Shown one piece after another: positions 1 through 6,731 of a DNA stretch of 6,763 bases. The DNA is from an uncultured Kiritimatiellota bacterium (GTDB lineage: Bacteria; Verrucomicrobiota; Kiritimatiellia; RFP12; UBA1067), in assembly GCA_934667295.1 (NCBI GenBank), contig CAKULR010000094.1, positions 1 through 6,763 of the forward strand. Reading direction: 5' to 3'. The notes beneath the pieces were generated by a model. It saw only the letters and a list, made by a program, of their open reading frames with translations, was not told the origin of the DNA and made no database searches. The position numbers and the translations under genes are program-made. Each line of letters begins with the position of its first letter. Positions within the stretch are counted from its first letter, which is position 1.

Positions 1-932
1 TCGTCCCCCGGCAGGAGGCCGGCCTGGTACTCGCCGCTCGTGAGCGTCACCTTGCGGTATGTGCCGACGTGGCGCCCCGCGCGGTCGACGATGAAGGTCG
101 AGTTGTGGAACGTCCCCGCGTCCGTCCGCTCGCGCACGTTCATCGCGATGTAGGTCCTGTAGCGCGCCGCATAGCGCGCGGCCAGCTCGTAGGTGGGGCC
201 GCCGGGGATGCGTTCGGACGTCTTTTCGGGGCAGGGGGTGCCCGTGTCGGTGAAGACCTCGGAGAAGAGGATACTGTCCGGGCGCTCCACGTGCGCGAAG
301 ATGTTCGTGAGCGTCGCCTCGATCTGGGCGAGCCGTTCCGCCACCACCGCCCCGGGCCTCGTCCAGTCCCGGGCGTAGCGCTCGTGCGGATTGCCGACCA
401 CGCAGCGCACGCGGCGCGGTTTCGGACGCGGCCCCTCCGCGAGCGCGACGTCGCGAATCGTCGCCGTCATCGCGTGCCACTTGCCGACGACCTCCACCTT
501 CACGGACGCGCAGCCCTCCGGCGCGGAGAAGGTCTCGTCGAACGAACGGACGATCCGTCCGCCCTCCGCGCGGTCCGTGTAGGCCACGAAGTCGCGCTGG
601 AAGAACGCCCCCTTCCGCTTCACGCCGTCCTGCGGATGGTTCCACGTGACGAGCAGCATGAGGTCGTTGTGGATCCGCTCGTCCGCCGCGTCCGGCACGA
701 TCCCGGCGCGCGCCGTCACGCGCACGCCCCCCTTCGCGGGGTCGATCGGCAGCGTGCGCTCCCACCAGCCGCAGGCGCGGCGCGAGGGGACGCGCAGTTC
801 CAGCGCGCCGTCCCCGAGGCGGCGCCCCGTCGTGCGGTCCGGCGCGAGCGGCGCGCTCTTCAACTCCCAGTCCCCGGCCGAGGCCGCCAGCGCGGCGGCA
901 ACGCCCAGCACCAGTCCGAACACCCTCATCAT
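1..932 (-). CDS. Secreted nitrilase-superfamily (carbon-nitrogen) hydrolase with N-terminal beta-rich domain, C-terminus cut by window edge
   Basis: The first 310 codons are visible and the reading frame is open to base 1. Residues 1-19 form a signal peptide (MMR, a hydrophobic stretch, then A-S-A before G20), so the enzyme is probably exported. Residues about 21-165 contain strand-like segments ending in a pattern typical of galactose-binding-like or carbohydrate-binding jelly-rolls; that assignment is inference. From about 175 the nitrilase fold begins. E225 in ILFSE fits the catalytic Glu and K294 in GTYRKVTL the catalytic Lys, preceded by the family-typical NSTFIVDRAGRHVG. The catalytic Cys should lie past the window edge and is not seen. 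Family members hydrolyse amides, nitriles or carbamoyl groups; the substrate here is unknown. The start is ATG at 932-930, overlapping the permease stop as ATGA, with GGGAGG 6 nt upstream. An in-frame ATG at 929-927 is the alternative. Confidence 0.85.
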   Translation of the reverse strand, partial: MMRVFGLVLGVAAALAASAGDWELKSAPLAPDRTTGRRLGDGALELRVPSRRACGWWERTLPIDPAKGGVRVTARAGIVPDAADERIHNDLMLLVTWNHPQDGVKRKGAFFQRDFVAYTDRAEGGRIVRSFDETFSAPEGCASVKVEVVGKWHAMTATIRDVALAEGPRPKPRRVRCVVGNPHERYARDWTRPGAVVAERLAQIEATLTNIFAHVERPDSILFSEVFTDTGTPCPEKTSERIPGGPTYELAARYAARYRTYIAMNVRERTDAGTFHNSTFIVDRAGRHVGTYRKVTLTSGEYQAGLLPGD

Positions 933-2101
933 GACCGGCCTCCCGCCGTTTCCCTCAGCGAACACGTGGCGAACACGCCCAGCGCAAGCAGGTAGACGAG
1001 GCACGCGAGCAGCGTCCAGACGATGCCGGCGGGCCCGAGAGACCCCCTCAGCGCGCCAAAGGCGATCTTGACGAGCCCGCCGCCCGAAATCGCCATCACG
1101 ACGAGCGCCGAGATCTCGTTCGTCCGCTCCGGACGGTGGTTGATCGCAAGCCCCATGCACATGCCGAAGGTGTTCGCGAAGCCGAAGGAGGAGAGGAAGA
1201 CGAGCACGAGGAAGACCGTGGGGTTCGGCGCGAAGAAGAGGCCCGCCGTGGCGCCGACGGCGAGGCCGACGGACCAGGGGAAGCAGCGCGCGGCGGAGAT
1301 GCGCGCGAAGACGATCGCCCCGGCGAACGCGGCCAGCATCTTGGCGAAGAAGTAGACGGCGGGCCCCGTCGCCGCCTTGTCCGTCGGCAGGTGGAACACG
1401 TCGCGCAGGTACTCGGGCACGCCCACCGCAAAGCCGATGTCCGCCGCGACCGAGAAGAACACGCCCACCACCATCGCGAGGATGTAGGGGCTCGCGAGCT
1501 GCCGCACGCAGGACGCGAAGGACGGCGGCACGGACGCCGCCTTCTCGCGCGGAACCGGCGAGAGCGCGAGCCACGCCGCCGCCACGAACGTCAGCGCGCC
1601 GTAGACGAGGAACAGGTACTTCCAGTTCCCCAGCCGCTCGGCGCAGAAGAGCGCCACCACCGGCGTCGCCGCCGCGCAGAGGGCCTTGACGAACTGCCCC
1701 AGCGAAATGCGCGCCGTCAGCTTCTCCTGCGGGACGACGTTCGACATCAGGGCCGGCAGCGCCGCCTGGATCATCGTGTTGCCGATGCCCAGGAAGGCGA
1801 ACGACACCGCGTAGATCCACCACCGCTCCGCCGTCGCGGCGAAGGGCAGGAACATCGCGGCGACCGTCAGGGCGAGCGAGGCGAGCACGGTGTTCTTCCG
1901 CCCGATCTTCCCGCAGAGGATCCCCGTGGGGATCGAGATCAGCAGGAACCAGACGAAGATCATGAGCGGCAGCACTGCCGCCGCGAACGCCGACAGCCGA
2001 CACTCCTCCTCGATGCGGATGAGCGCGGTGGAGATGATGTCGGCAAAGCCCATCACAAAGAAGCCGAAGAGAATCGGCAGAAGCACGAGCTGTCTGCGCA
2101 T
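929..2101 (-). CDS. MFS sugar permease, FucP-like (fucose/glucose-galactose:H+ symporter) group
   Basis: This 390-residue protein is almost entirely hydrophobic, with about 12 membrane segments, the expected length and topology for a major facilitator transporter in the inner membrane. The opening LLPILFGFFVMGFADI, the MFS motif-A-like GKIGRKNTV (64-72) after TM2, and the stretch GNTMIQAALPALMSNVV (107-123) followed by LTARISLGQFVKAL resemble FHS/FucP-type sugar:proton symporters, common in glycan-degrading gut bacteria. A central loop at about 182-202 separates the two six-helix halves. The sugar cannot be read from sequence; an aldohexose or deoxyhexose released by the adjacent GH97 enzyme is the natural guess. 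It starts 16 nt after the GH97 stop with only a G-run (2107-2112) as a weak ribosome binding site, and its TGA overlaps the next gene's ATG, implying translational coupling. Confidence 0.85.
   Translation of the reverse strand: MRRQLVLLPILFGFFVMGFADIISTALIRIEEECRLSAFAAAVLPLMIFVWFLLISIPTGILCGKIGRKNTVLASLALTVAAMFLPFAATAERWWIYAVSFAFLGIGNTMIQAALPALMSNVVPQEKLTARISLGQFVKALCAAATPVVALFCAERLGNWKYLFLVYGALTFVAAAWLALSPVPREKAASVPPSFASCVRQLASPYILAMVVGVFFSVAADIGFAVGVPEYLRDVFHLPTDKAATGPAVYFFAKMLAAFAGAIVFARISAARCFPWSVGLAVGATAGLFFAPNPTVFLVLVFLSSFGFANTFGMCMGLAINHRPERTNEISALVVMAISGGGLVKIAFGALRGSLGPAGIVWTLLACLVYLLALGVFATCSLRETAGGRS
939..944 (-). promoter_or_regulatory. Shine-Dalgarno of the nitrilase-like gene inside the permease 3' end
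   Basis: On the minus strand this reads GGGAGG, 6 nt before the ATG at 932. It lies within the last codons of the permease gene and supports the start that overlaps the permease stop (ATGA at 932-929). Confidence 0.7.
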
Positions 2102-2117
2102 GGCGGCCCCCCGTTCG

Positions 2118-4115
2118 CTACCGGACCTTCCGGAACACGACGACGAAGCCGCCCTCGGGGGCGACCGCGAGCGTGAGGGGCGCGTCGCGCGTGACGCGCC
2201 GCGTCGATTCGACGAGGTCGGTCGCGTCCTCCGCCGCGCGCGGGCCGTCCGCGTAGACCGCCGCCTCCCACGCCGTGCCCGCCGGCAGGAAGTCGAGCGG
2301 CAGCGTGACGTCCTTCGCCGCGACGCCCAGGTAGGCCGCGTAGAAGCGTCCGTCGAACGTCTCGCGCACGACGCCGTAGTCCTCGCCGATCGCGCCGGTG
2401 AAGGGGCGCGTCGACCGCCAGACGGTCGGGAGCGCGCGCAGCGCCCCGATCCCCTTCGCGCCCCGGTAACGCTCCGGCCAGTCGCAGAGCGTCATGAGCG
2501 GCGAATCGTAGGCGACGCAGAGCGCGAGCGCGTGGGCGCGCGTGCCGATCTCCTCCGCCCAGATCGGACGGCGGTCGGTCTCGTCGCCGTAGCGGTGTCC
2601 CCTTTTGTTCTGCGGCGTGAACGCCGCCGTGTGGCCGTTCCCGACGCTGCCGGGCGTGAAGTCGCCGGGGCCGAGGAGGAAGCGCGTGAACGGCAGCGTC
2701 GCGCAATGGGCCGGCGTGATCTTGTCCGTGAACTTCGTCATTTCGTTGCCGCGAATGCCCTCGCGCGTGATCTGGTTCGGCCACGTGCGGTTCATGCCGG
2801 TCGGCTTGAACGCGCCGTGGTAGTTGACGAGGAGATGGTGCCGCGCGGCGGCGCGGATCGTGCTCTCGTACCACCGCACCATCCACTGGTCCTGGCGGTC
2901 GAGGAAGTCGATCTTCACGCCCTTCACGCCCCAGCGTTCCAGCTTCGCGAACGTCTCCTCCACGCCGTTGTCCTGCAGGGCCTCCCAGTGGAGCCACACC
3001 CAGATGCCCACGCCCTTCTCCCGTCCGTGGGCGATGATGCGGTGGAGGTCGAAGCCCTTGCGGATTTCGATCGGCACGTCGGGGCCGTGGTTCGGGCGGC
3101 GTGCCCAGCCGTACCAGCCGCCGTCGATCGTGTGGTAGGGCCAGCCCATCTCGGCGGCGAAGTCCACGAGCCGGATCGTGAGGTCTGTGGAGAGGGAGTT
3201 GTTCGACTCCACCCACCAGTCCCAGCTCGACGCGCCCGGCCTGACCCAGCCGAAGTCAATGGACGGGTCCGGCGGCGGGTTGAGGTTGAGGATGAGGTCG
3301 TTGCGGTTGAGGAGGTCCGTGTCGGAGTCCGCGCAGACCATCACGCGCCACGGGCTCGCCGCCGGCGTCATGCGGATGACGGCGACGTCCGGCGCACAGG
3401 CGTTGGAGCGCGGCAGCGGGGTGAGCGCCGCCTCCAGCGTCGCCGCGCCCGGCTTCTGGCCCTTCTTGGGGACGCGGTAGTAGAGGCCGGCCCAGTTCGT
3501 GAGGTCCGCCTCGCAGAGGGCGACGCGCTGCGCGCCCACGTTGACGACGGCGGGCATGCCGACCAGCTCCTTCGCCTTGAGGTCGGCGAGCGGACGCCGG
3601 CGGAAGTCCTCTTCCTGCGACGACACCCAGTTGCCGTAGCTTGTGAACCAGCCGTCCACGCCCTCCGGGAAGCGCCATTCGGTCTGTTCGCCCCGCAGCT
3701 GGAACCCGTCGAAGGCGGGCTGTTCGGGAACGACGTAGCGGAACGCGACGCCTTCGTCGTAGGCGCGGAAGACGAGCGTGAGGAGGCGCCCGGCGGTGTC
3801 TTCGAGGTCGAGCGCGAGCTCGTTCGCGTGGTCGCGCACCGTTTCCTTTTTGTAGAGGCGCGTCGTCCAGGTCTCGTCAAGCGTCCGCCGCGCCGCCTTC
3901 TTCAGGCGGAAGCCGCTCCAGGGCTTTTGGTCGATGAAGTCGAGCCCCAGGCGCGAGGGCAGGATGAGGGCGGCGCCCTTGCGCGTCACCGACCAGGAGA
4001 GCCCCTTTTCCACCTCCACGTCCACCCGCAGCGTCCCGTCGGGCGAGACGAGCGTTTCGGCCGCGCAGAGCGCGCCGGCACAGGCCGCCAGGGCGGCGAA
4101 CAGCGTCTTCTTCAT
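2118..4115 (-). CDS. Secreted glycoside hydrolase family 97 enzyme, retaining (alpha-galactosidase-like) type
   Basis: The 665-residue length fits GH97. After a signal peptide (MKKTLFAALAACAGALCAA) come an N-terminal beta-domain (about 20-285), the catalytic barrel (about 290-560, opening with SSWDWWVES at 297-305) and a short C-terminal beta-domain (about 570-665). In the barrel, VKIDFLDRQDQ (400-410) supplies D403 and GNEMTKF (456-462) supplies E458. These are 55 residues apart, the spacing I recall for nucleophile and acid/base of the retaining Bacteroides alpha-galactosidase BtGH97b. Where inverting SusB has its base Glu in a His-Glu motif, this protein has HGAFKPTG, with G434. E452 is a likely calcium ligand. 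It should therefore be retaining; alpha-galactosidase is the best guess and beta-L-arabinopyranosidase or another activity is possible. A strong AAGGAG lies 8 nt before the ATG. Automatic labels of alpha-glucosidase/SusB would probably be wrong. Confidence 0.93.
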   Translation of the reverse strand: MKKTLFAALAACAGALCAAETLVSPDGTLRVDVEVEKGLSWSVTRKGAALILPSRLGLDFIDQKPWSGFRLKKAARRTLDETWTTRLYKKETVRDHANELALDLEDTAGRLLTLVFRAYDEGVAFRYVVPEQPAFDGFQLRGEQTEWRFPEGVDGWFTSYGNWVSSQEEDFRRRPLADLKAKELVGMPAVVNVGAQRVALCEADLTNWAGLYYRVPKKGQKPGAATLEAALTPLPRSNACAPDVAVIRMTPAASPWRVMVCADSDTDLLNRNDLILNLNPPPDPSIDFGWVRPGASSWDWWVESNNSLSTDLTIRLVDFAAEMGWPYHTIDGGWYGWARRPNHGPDVPIEIRKGFDLHRIIAHGREKGVGIWVWLHWEALQDNGVEETFAKLERWGVKGVKIDFLDRQDQWMVRWYESTIRAAARHHLLVNYHGAFKPTGMNRTWPNQITREGIRGNEMTKFTDKITPAHCATLPFTRFLLGPGDFTPGSVGNGHTAAFTPQNKRGHRYGDETDRRPIWAEEIGTRAHALALCVAYDSPLMTLCDWPERYRGAKGIGALRALPTVWRSTRPFTGAIGEDYGVVRETFDGRFYAAYLGVAAKDVTLPLDFLPAGTAWEAAVYADGPRAAEDATDLVESTRRVTRDAPLTLAVAPEGGFVVVFRKVR

Positions 4116-4123
4116 CGTCAGTT

Positions 4124-4129
4124 CTCCTT
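4124..4129 (-). promoter_or_regulatory. Shine-Dalgarno of the GH97 gene
   Basis: On the minus strand this reads AAGGAG, 8 nt before the ATG at 4115. It overlaps the TAA stop of the flavodiiron gene (TAAGGAG), so a terminating ribosome would sit on the next gene's binding site. This supports the chosen GH97 start and co-transcription of the two genes. Confidence 0.8.
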
Positions 4130-5312
4130 ATTTCACGAGTTCGTCGGCGAGGGCGGCGAGCTGCGCCTCGCTCGCCGCATTGAGCGCGGAGGTGATCGTC
4201 ACCGTGTTCGCGCAGAACGAGATGCCCTTCGACTTCTCGAAGAGGCCGCGCATGACCTTCGCGGCCGTCGGCGCCCAGCTGCCGTTCTCCACGAGGCCGA
4301 CGAGGCGGTTCTGGTAGTTGCGCTCGGTGAGGTGTTCGATGAACGTGCGCATGAACGGGAAGATGTCCGCGTTGTAGGTCGTCGTCGCGAGGACGAGCTT
4401 CCCGTAGCGGAAGGCGTCCTCCACGGCCTCCGCCATGTCGTCGCGCGCGAGGTCGGCGAGGGCGACCTTCGGGCAACCCTTCGCGAGGAGGAGGTCGCGC
4501 AGCTTCAGGGCGGCCGCCTTCGTGTGGCCGTAGACGCTCGTGTAGGCGAGGCACACGCCGTCGCTCTCGACGCGGTAGCTGCTCCACGTGTCGTACTGCC
4601 TCACCGCGTGGCCGATCTCCTCCGCCGTCAGGAGGAGCGGACCGTGGAGCGGCAGGATCTTCTCGATTGCGAGGCCGGACGCCTTTTTGAGAAGCGCCTG
4701 GACCTGCGGACCGTACTTGCCGACGATGCCGATGTAGTACCGGCGCGCCTCGCAGTCCCACCCCTCGGAGTCCTCCACGTCGTTCGCGCCGAACTTGCCG
4801 AAGCCGTCCGCCGAGAACAGCGCCTTCTCGCCCGCGTCGTACGTCACGATCACCTCGGGCCAGTGGACCATCGGCGCCGCGACGAACGCGAGCACGTGCC
4901 CGCCGCCGAGGTCGAGCGTGTCGCCCTCCTTGACGACGAGGCGGCGGTCGGCGAAGTCGGAGCCGAAGAAGTTCTTCATCATGCGGAACGCCTGCGCGGA
5001 GGAGACGACCGTCGTCGAGGGGTTCGCCGCGAGGAAGCGCGCGATGCACGCCGAGTGGTCCGGCTCCATGTGCTGCACGACGAGGTAATCGGGGGCGCGC
5101 CCGCCGAGCGCCGCCGCCACGTTCGCCGCCCACGGTTCGAGGAAGCGGGCGTCCACCGTGTCCATCACCGCCGTCTTCGCCGCGCCCAGGACGACGTAGC
5201 TGTTGTACGCCATGCCGCGCGGCACAACGTACTGCCCCTCGAACAGGTCGATTTCGTGGTCGTCGACGCCCACGTACTTGATGTCCTTCGTGATATCCTG
5301 TGCAATTTTCAT
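4128..5312 (-). CDS. fprA: Flavodiiron protein (class A, FMN-containing O2/NO reductase)
   Basis: This 394-residue cytoplasmic enzyme has the two-domain layout of flavodiiron proteins, which reduce O2 to water or NO to N2O and protect anaerobes. The metallo-beta-lactamase-like domain (about 1-248) has a complete diiron ligand set: H81, E83 and D85 in HMEPDH, H150 in MVHWPE, D169 in FSADGFGKFG and H223 in LPLHGP. The flavodoxin-like domain (about 251-394) has the FMN phosphate loop YTSVYGHT (257-264), TTTYNADIFP (310-319) and NGSWAP (343-348). No rubredoxin or flavin reductase domain is fused at the C-terminus, so electrons must come from a separate donor not seen here. The start MKIAQDITKD at 5312 is chosen because the family homology begins there and AAGAAGG lies 4 nt upstream. 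The frame stays open far upstream, but that part is antisense to the flippase gene. It heads the minus-strand gene run. O2 versus NO preference cannot be read from sequence. Confidence 0.95.
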   Translation of the reverse strand: MKIAQDITKDIKYVGVDDHEIDLFEGQYVVPRGMAYNSYVVLGAAKTAVMDTVDARFLEPWAANVAAALGGRAPDYLVVQHMEPDHSACIARFLAANPSTTVVSSAQAFRMMKNFFGSDFADRRLVVKEGDTLDLGGGHVLAFVAAPMVHWPEVIVTYDAGEKALFSADGFGKFGANDVEDSEGWDCEARRYYIGIVGKYGPQVQALLKKASGLAIEKILPLHGPLLLTAEEIGHAVRQYDTWSSYRVESDGVCLAYTSVYGHTKAAALKLRDLLLAKGCPKVALADLARDDMAEAVEDAFRYGKLVLATTTYNADIFPFMRTFIEHLTERNYQNRLVGLVENGSWAPTAAKVMRGLFEKSKGISFCANTVTITSALNAASEAQLAALADELVK

Positions 5313-5316
5313 GTTG

Positions 5317-5323
5317 CCTTCTT
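5317..5323 (-). promoter_or_regulatory. Ribosome binding site of the flavodiiron gene
   Basis: On the minus strand this reads AAGAAGG, ending 4 nt before the ATG at 5312. The spacing is a little short but the purine-rich tract is clear in otherwise C-rich surroundings. It decides the start against the much longer open frame. Confidence 0.6.
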
Positions 5324-5343
5324 CTTTGAATGTGGTTGGGAAG

Positions 5344-5352
5344 AGTATACCA
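5344..5352 (-). promoter_or_regulatory. Extended -10 promoter element for the four-gene minus-strand run
   Basis: On the minus strand this reads TGGTATACT, close to the extended -10 consensus TGnTATAAT (one mismatch). A start about 7 nt downstream (A at 5336-5337) would give a leader of roughly 25 nt containing the ribosome binding site. No convincing -35 hexamer is visible at 16-18 nt, which is common for extended -10 promoters. It is the left arm of the inverted repeat. Confidence 0.6.
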
Positions 5353-5400
5353 CACGCCGTCCGCCCCCCGCAACGCATCCCGCCGCCATCCGCCGCCGTG

Positions 5401-5409
5401 TGGTATACT
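5401..5409 (+). promoter_or_regulatory. Extended -10 promoter element for the flippase-like gene
   Basis: This reads TGGTATACT, identical to the element facing the other way at 5344-5352. Only 11 nt separate its end from the ATG at 5421, so transcription would begin within a few bases of the start codon (G5414 or near). No -35 hexamer is evident. Confidence 0.6.
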
Positions 5410-5420
5410 ACCCGCTCCCC

Positions 5421-6731
5421 ATGACGGACGCGGAGAGATTCGGCGGCTACACGCCGGCGCGCGCAACGAGATTCTACATCCCGCTGCTCCTCCAGGCGTT
5501 CTCGCAGTCCCTCACCTACCCGCTCGTCGCCGGCATCGCCGCCCACGGCCCCTTCGGCGAGGGGACCTACGCCGCCTTCGCGCAGGGGCAGACCATCATG
5601 TTCATGATCGGGGCCCTCGGCGGCGGGCTCGTCATGACGGGCATGGTCTTCGCCCGCACGCGGTCCGGCTACCGCGCCTTCATCCGCCTCAACACCTCCA
5701 TGATGCTCGCGCTCCTCGCGGCGCAGACCCTCCTCGCCCTGCCGCCCTTCGACGCGTTCATCTTCCGCGACTACCTCGGCCTCGCCCCCCATCTCGTCGA
5801 GACGGCCCGGCAGACGCTGCTGTGGGGATTCGTCATGCAGGGATCCTTCTTCCTGCGGAACGTCCCCCTCGTCGTCCTCTTCAACAACCGCGAAAGCGGA
5901 CTCGCCACGCTCGCGACCGCCGTCCGCATCGTGCTCACCGTCGCCGCCTCCGCCCTCCTCCTCCCCCTCGGCCTCACCGGGGCGATGTGGGCGCTCGCCG
6001 CGACCACGGTCCCCTGCATGGTCGAATTCGCGCTCACCCACCTCTTCGCGCGCCGCTACGTCCGGGAGATCCCGGAGGCCTCCGCCGACGGCGACGGCCC
6101 CTGCGACGCGCTGCGCCAGTTCCGCTTCACGCTCCCCCTCTCGCTCGGCGGCTTCCTGCTCGCCACCGCCCCGTCCGTGATTGCCGCCTTCGTGAACCGC
6201 ACGGCGGGCGGCATCTCCATGCTCGCCGTCCACTACGCGACCATCGGCTTCGCGAACCCGGTCGGCTACGGCGCCCTGCGCATGCAGGCGCTCGCCATCC
6301 AGTTCCCGCCCGAGTACCCGGGCGACCGGCGCGTGGTCCGCTACGCCGCGTCCGCCGGACTCGTCCTCGGGCTCGTCCCCCTCCTCCTCGCGGTTCCCGG
6401 CCTCGGCGACTGGATCTTCCTCGACTTCATGAACCTCGAACCGGAAAACCTCGGCCACGCGCGCCTGGTCATGTGCTGCTACGCCGCCTGGCCCGTCTTC
6501 CAGTGCATCCGCGGCTACGTCGAGGGCTACGCCGCCTGGATCAAGCACCCCTCCGCCGTCCTCTGCGGCCAGATCGCCTACGTCACCGGGCTCACCCTCA
6601 CGCTCGTCCTCGCCTTCGCGCTCGGCGCCCCCGGCTGGTTCATCGGCTTCGCCGCCATCTTCGTCGCCACCCTCGCCACCATCGCCGCCGTCCTCACCTC
6701 CCTCCGCGCCTTCTCCCGTCAGGGAGCGTGA
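5421..6731 (+). CDS. MATE/polysaccharide-flippase-like multi-span membrane protein
   Basis: The 436-residue protein is strongly hydrophobic, with about 12 predicted membrane segments (roughly 17-41, 57-78, 92-110, 130-154, 160-181, 185-208, 236-258, 264-285, 308-330, 346-366, 380-402, 405-428). A charged loop (about 210-235) divides it into two six-helix halves, as in the MATE/MOP flippase superfamily; size and layout fit, but I see no signature fixing a substrate. It could export a drug or metabolite or flip a lipid-linked glycan. The start MTDAERFGGY is the only ATG near the promoter in this frame. It has no Shine-Dalgarno (CTACCCGCTCCCC precedes it), so near-leaderless translation is likely. 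Upstream codons in the same frame are antisense to the minus-strand genes and not coding. Third codon positions are dominated by C. It is divergent from the flavodiiron run and shares its promoter region. Confidence 0.75.
   Translation: MTDAERFGGYTPARATRFYIPLLLQAFSQSLTYPLVAGIAAHGPFGEGTYAAFAQGQTIMFMIGALGGGLVMTGMVFARTRSGYRAFIRLNTSMMLALLAAQTLLALPPFDAFIFRDYLGLAPHLVETARQTLLWGFVMQGSFFLRNVPLVVLFNNRESGLATLATAVRIVLTVAASALLLPLGLTGAMWALAATTVPCMVEFALTHLFARRYVREIPEASADGDGPCDALRQFRFTLPLSLGGFLLATAPSVIAAFVNRTAGGISMLAVHYATIGFANPVGYGALRMQALAIQFPPEYPGDRRVVRYAASAGLVLGLVPLLLAVPGLGDWIFLDFMNLEPENLGHARLVMCCYAAWPVFQCIRGYVEGYAAWIKHPSAVLCGQIAYVTGLTLTLVLAFALGAPGWFIGFAAIFVATLATIAAVLTSLRAFSRQGA

Larger units (their letters stand above)
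5344..5409. repeat. Perfect 13-bp inverted repeat spanning the divergent promoter region
   Basis: AGTATACCACACG at 5344-5356 is the exact reverse complement of CGTGTGGTATACT at 5397-5409, with 40 bp of GC-rich spacer. Each arm contains the palindromic core GTATAC and an outward-pointing TGGTATACT. The simplest reading is two identical promoters in mirror arrangement; a pair of operator sites for one regulator, or both, is also possible. The spacer holds two copies of CCGCCGCC (or nearly so) and a C-run but no gene. Confidence 0.75.

Noticed and set aside
69..995. Plus-strand 308-codon open frame
   Set aside because: It is Arg/His/Pro-rich shadow sequence opposite the nitrilase-like gene, whose minus-strand translation has a signal peptide and catalytic motifs.
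1136..2176. Plus-strand 346-codon open frame
   Set aside because: It is antisense to the permease; its translation is almost all charged residues (Arg, Glu, Asp, His) as expected opposite hydrophobic codons, with no domain.
5344..5409. The 66-bp inverted-repeat segment as a tiny mobile element (MITE)
   Set aside because: I see no flanking target-site duplication, and both arms are better explained as outward promoters at the expected distances from two start codons.
1890..5420. Very long plus-strand open frame running into the flippase gene (over 1,100 codons upstream of its ATG)
   Set aside because: It is antisense to the GH97 and flavodiiron genes and codon-aligned with them. GC-rich genes rarely use TTA, CTA or TCA codons, so the opposite strand stays open. 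The translation is rich in Arg, Val, Glu and Ala with no recognisable domain. Only the part from 5421 looks like a protein.
5313..6548. Minus-strand frame extending the flavodiiron protein by over 400 residues at its N-terminus
   Set aside because: The extension is antisense to the flippase gene and low in complexity (Glu, Gly, Arg). The family homology, a ribosome binding site and a promoter-like element all point to the start at 5312.
6713..6726. Small hairpin CTCCC-gtca-GGGAG at the flippase 3' end as a terminator
   Set aside because: The stem is only 5 bp, lies before the stop codon and has no T-run after it. A real terminator may lie beyond the window.
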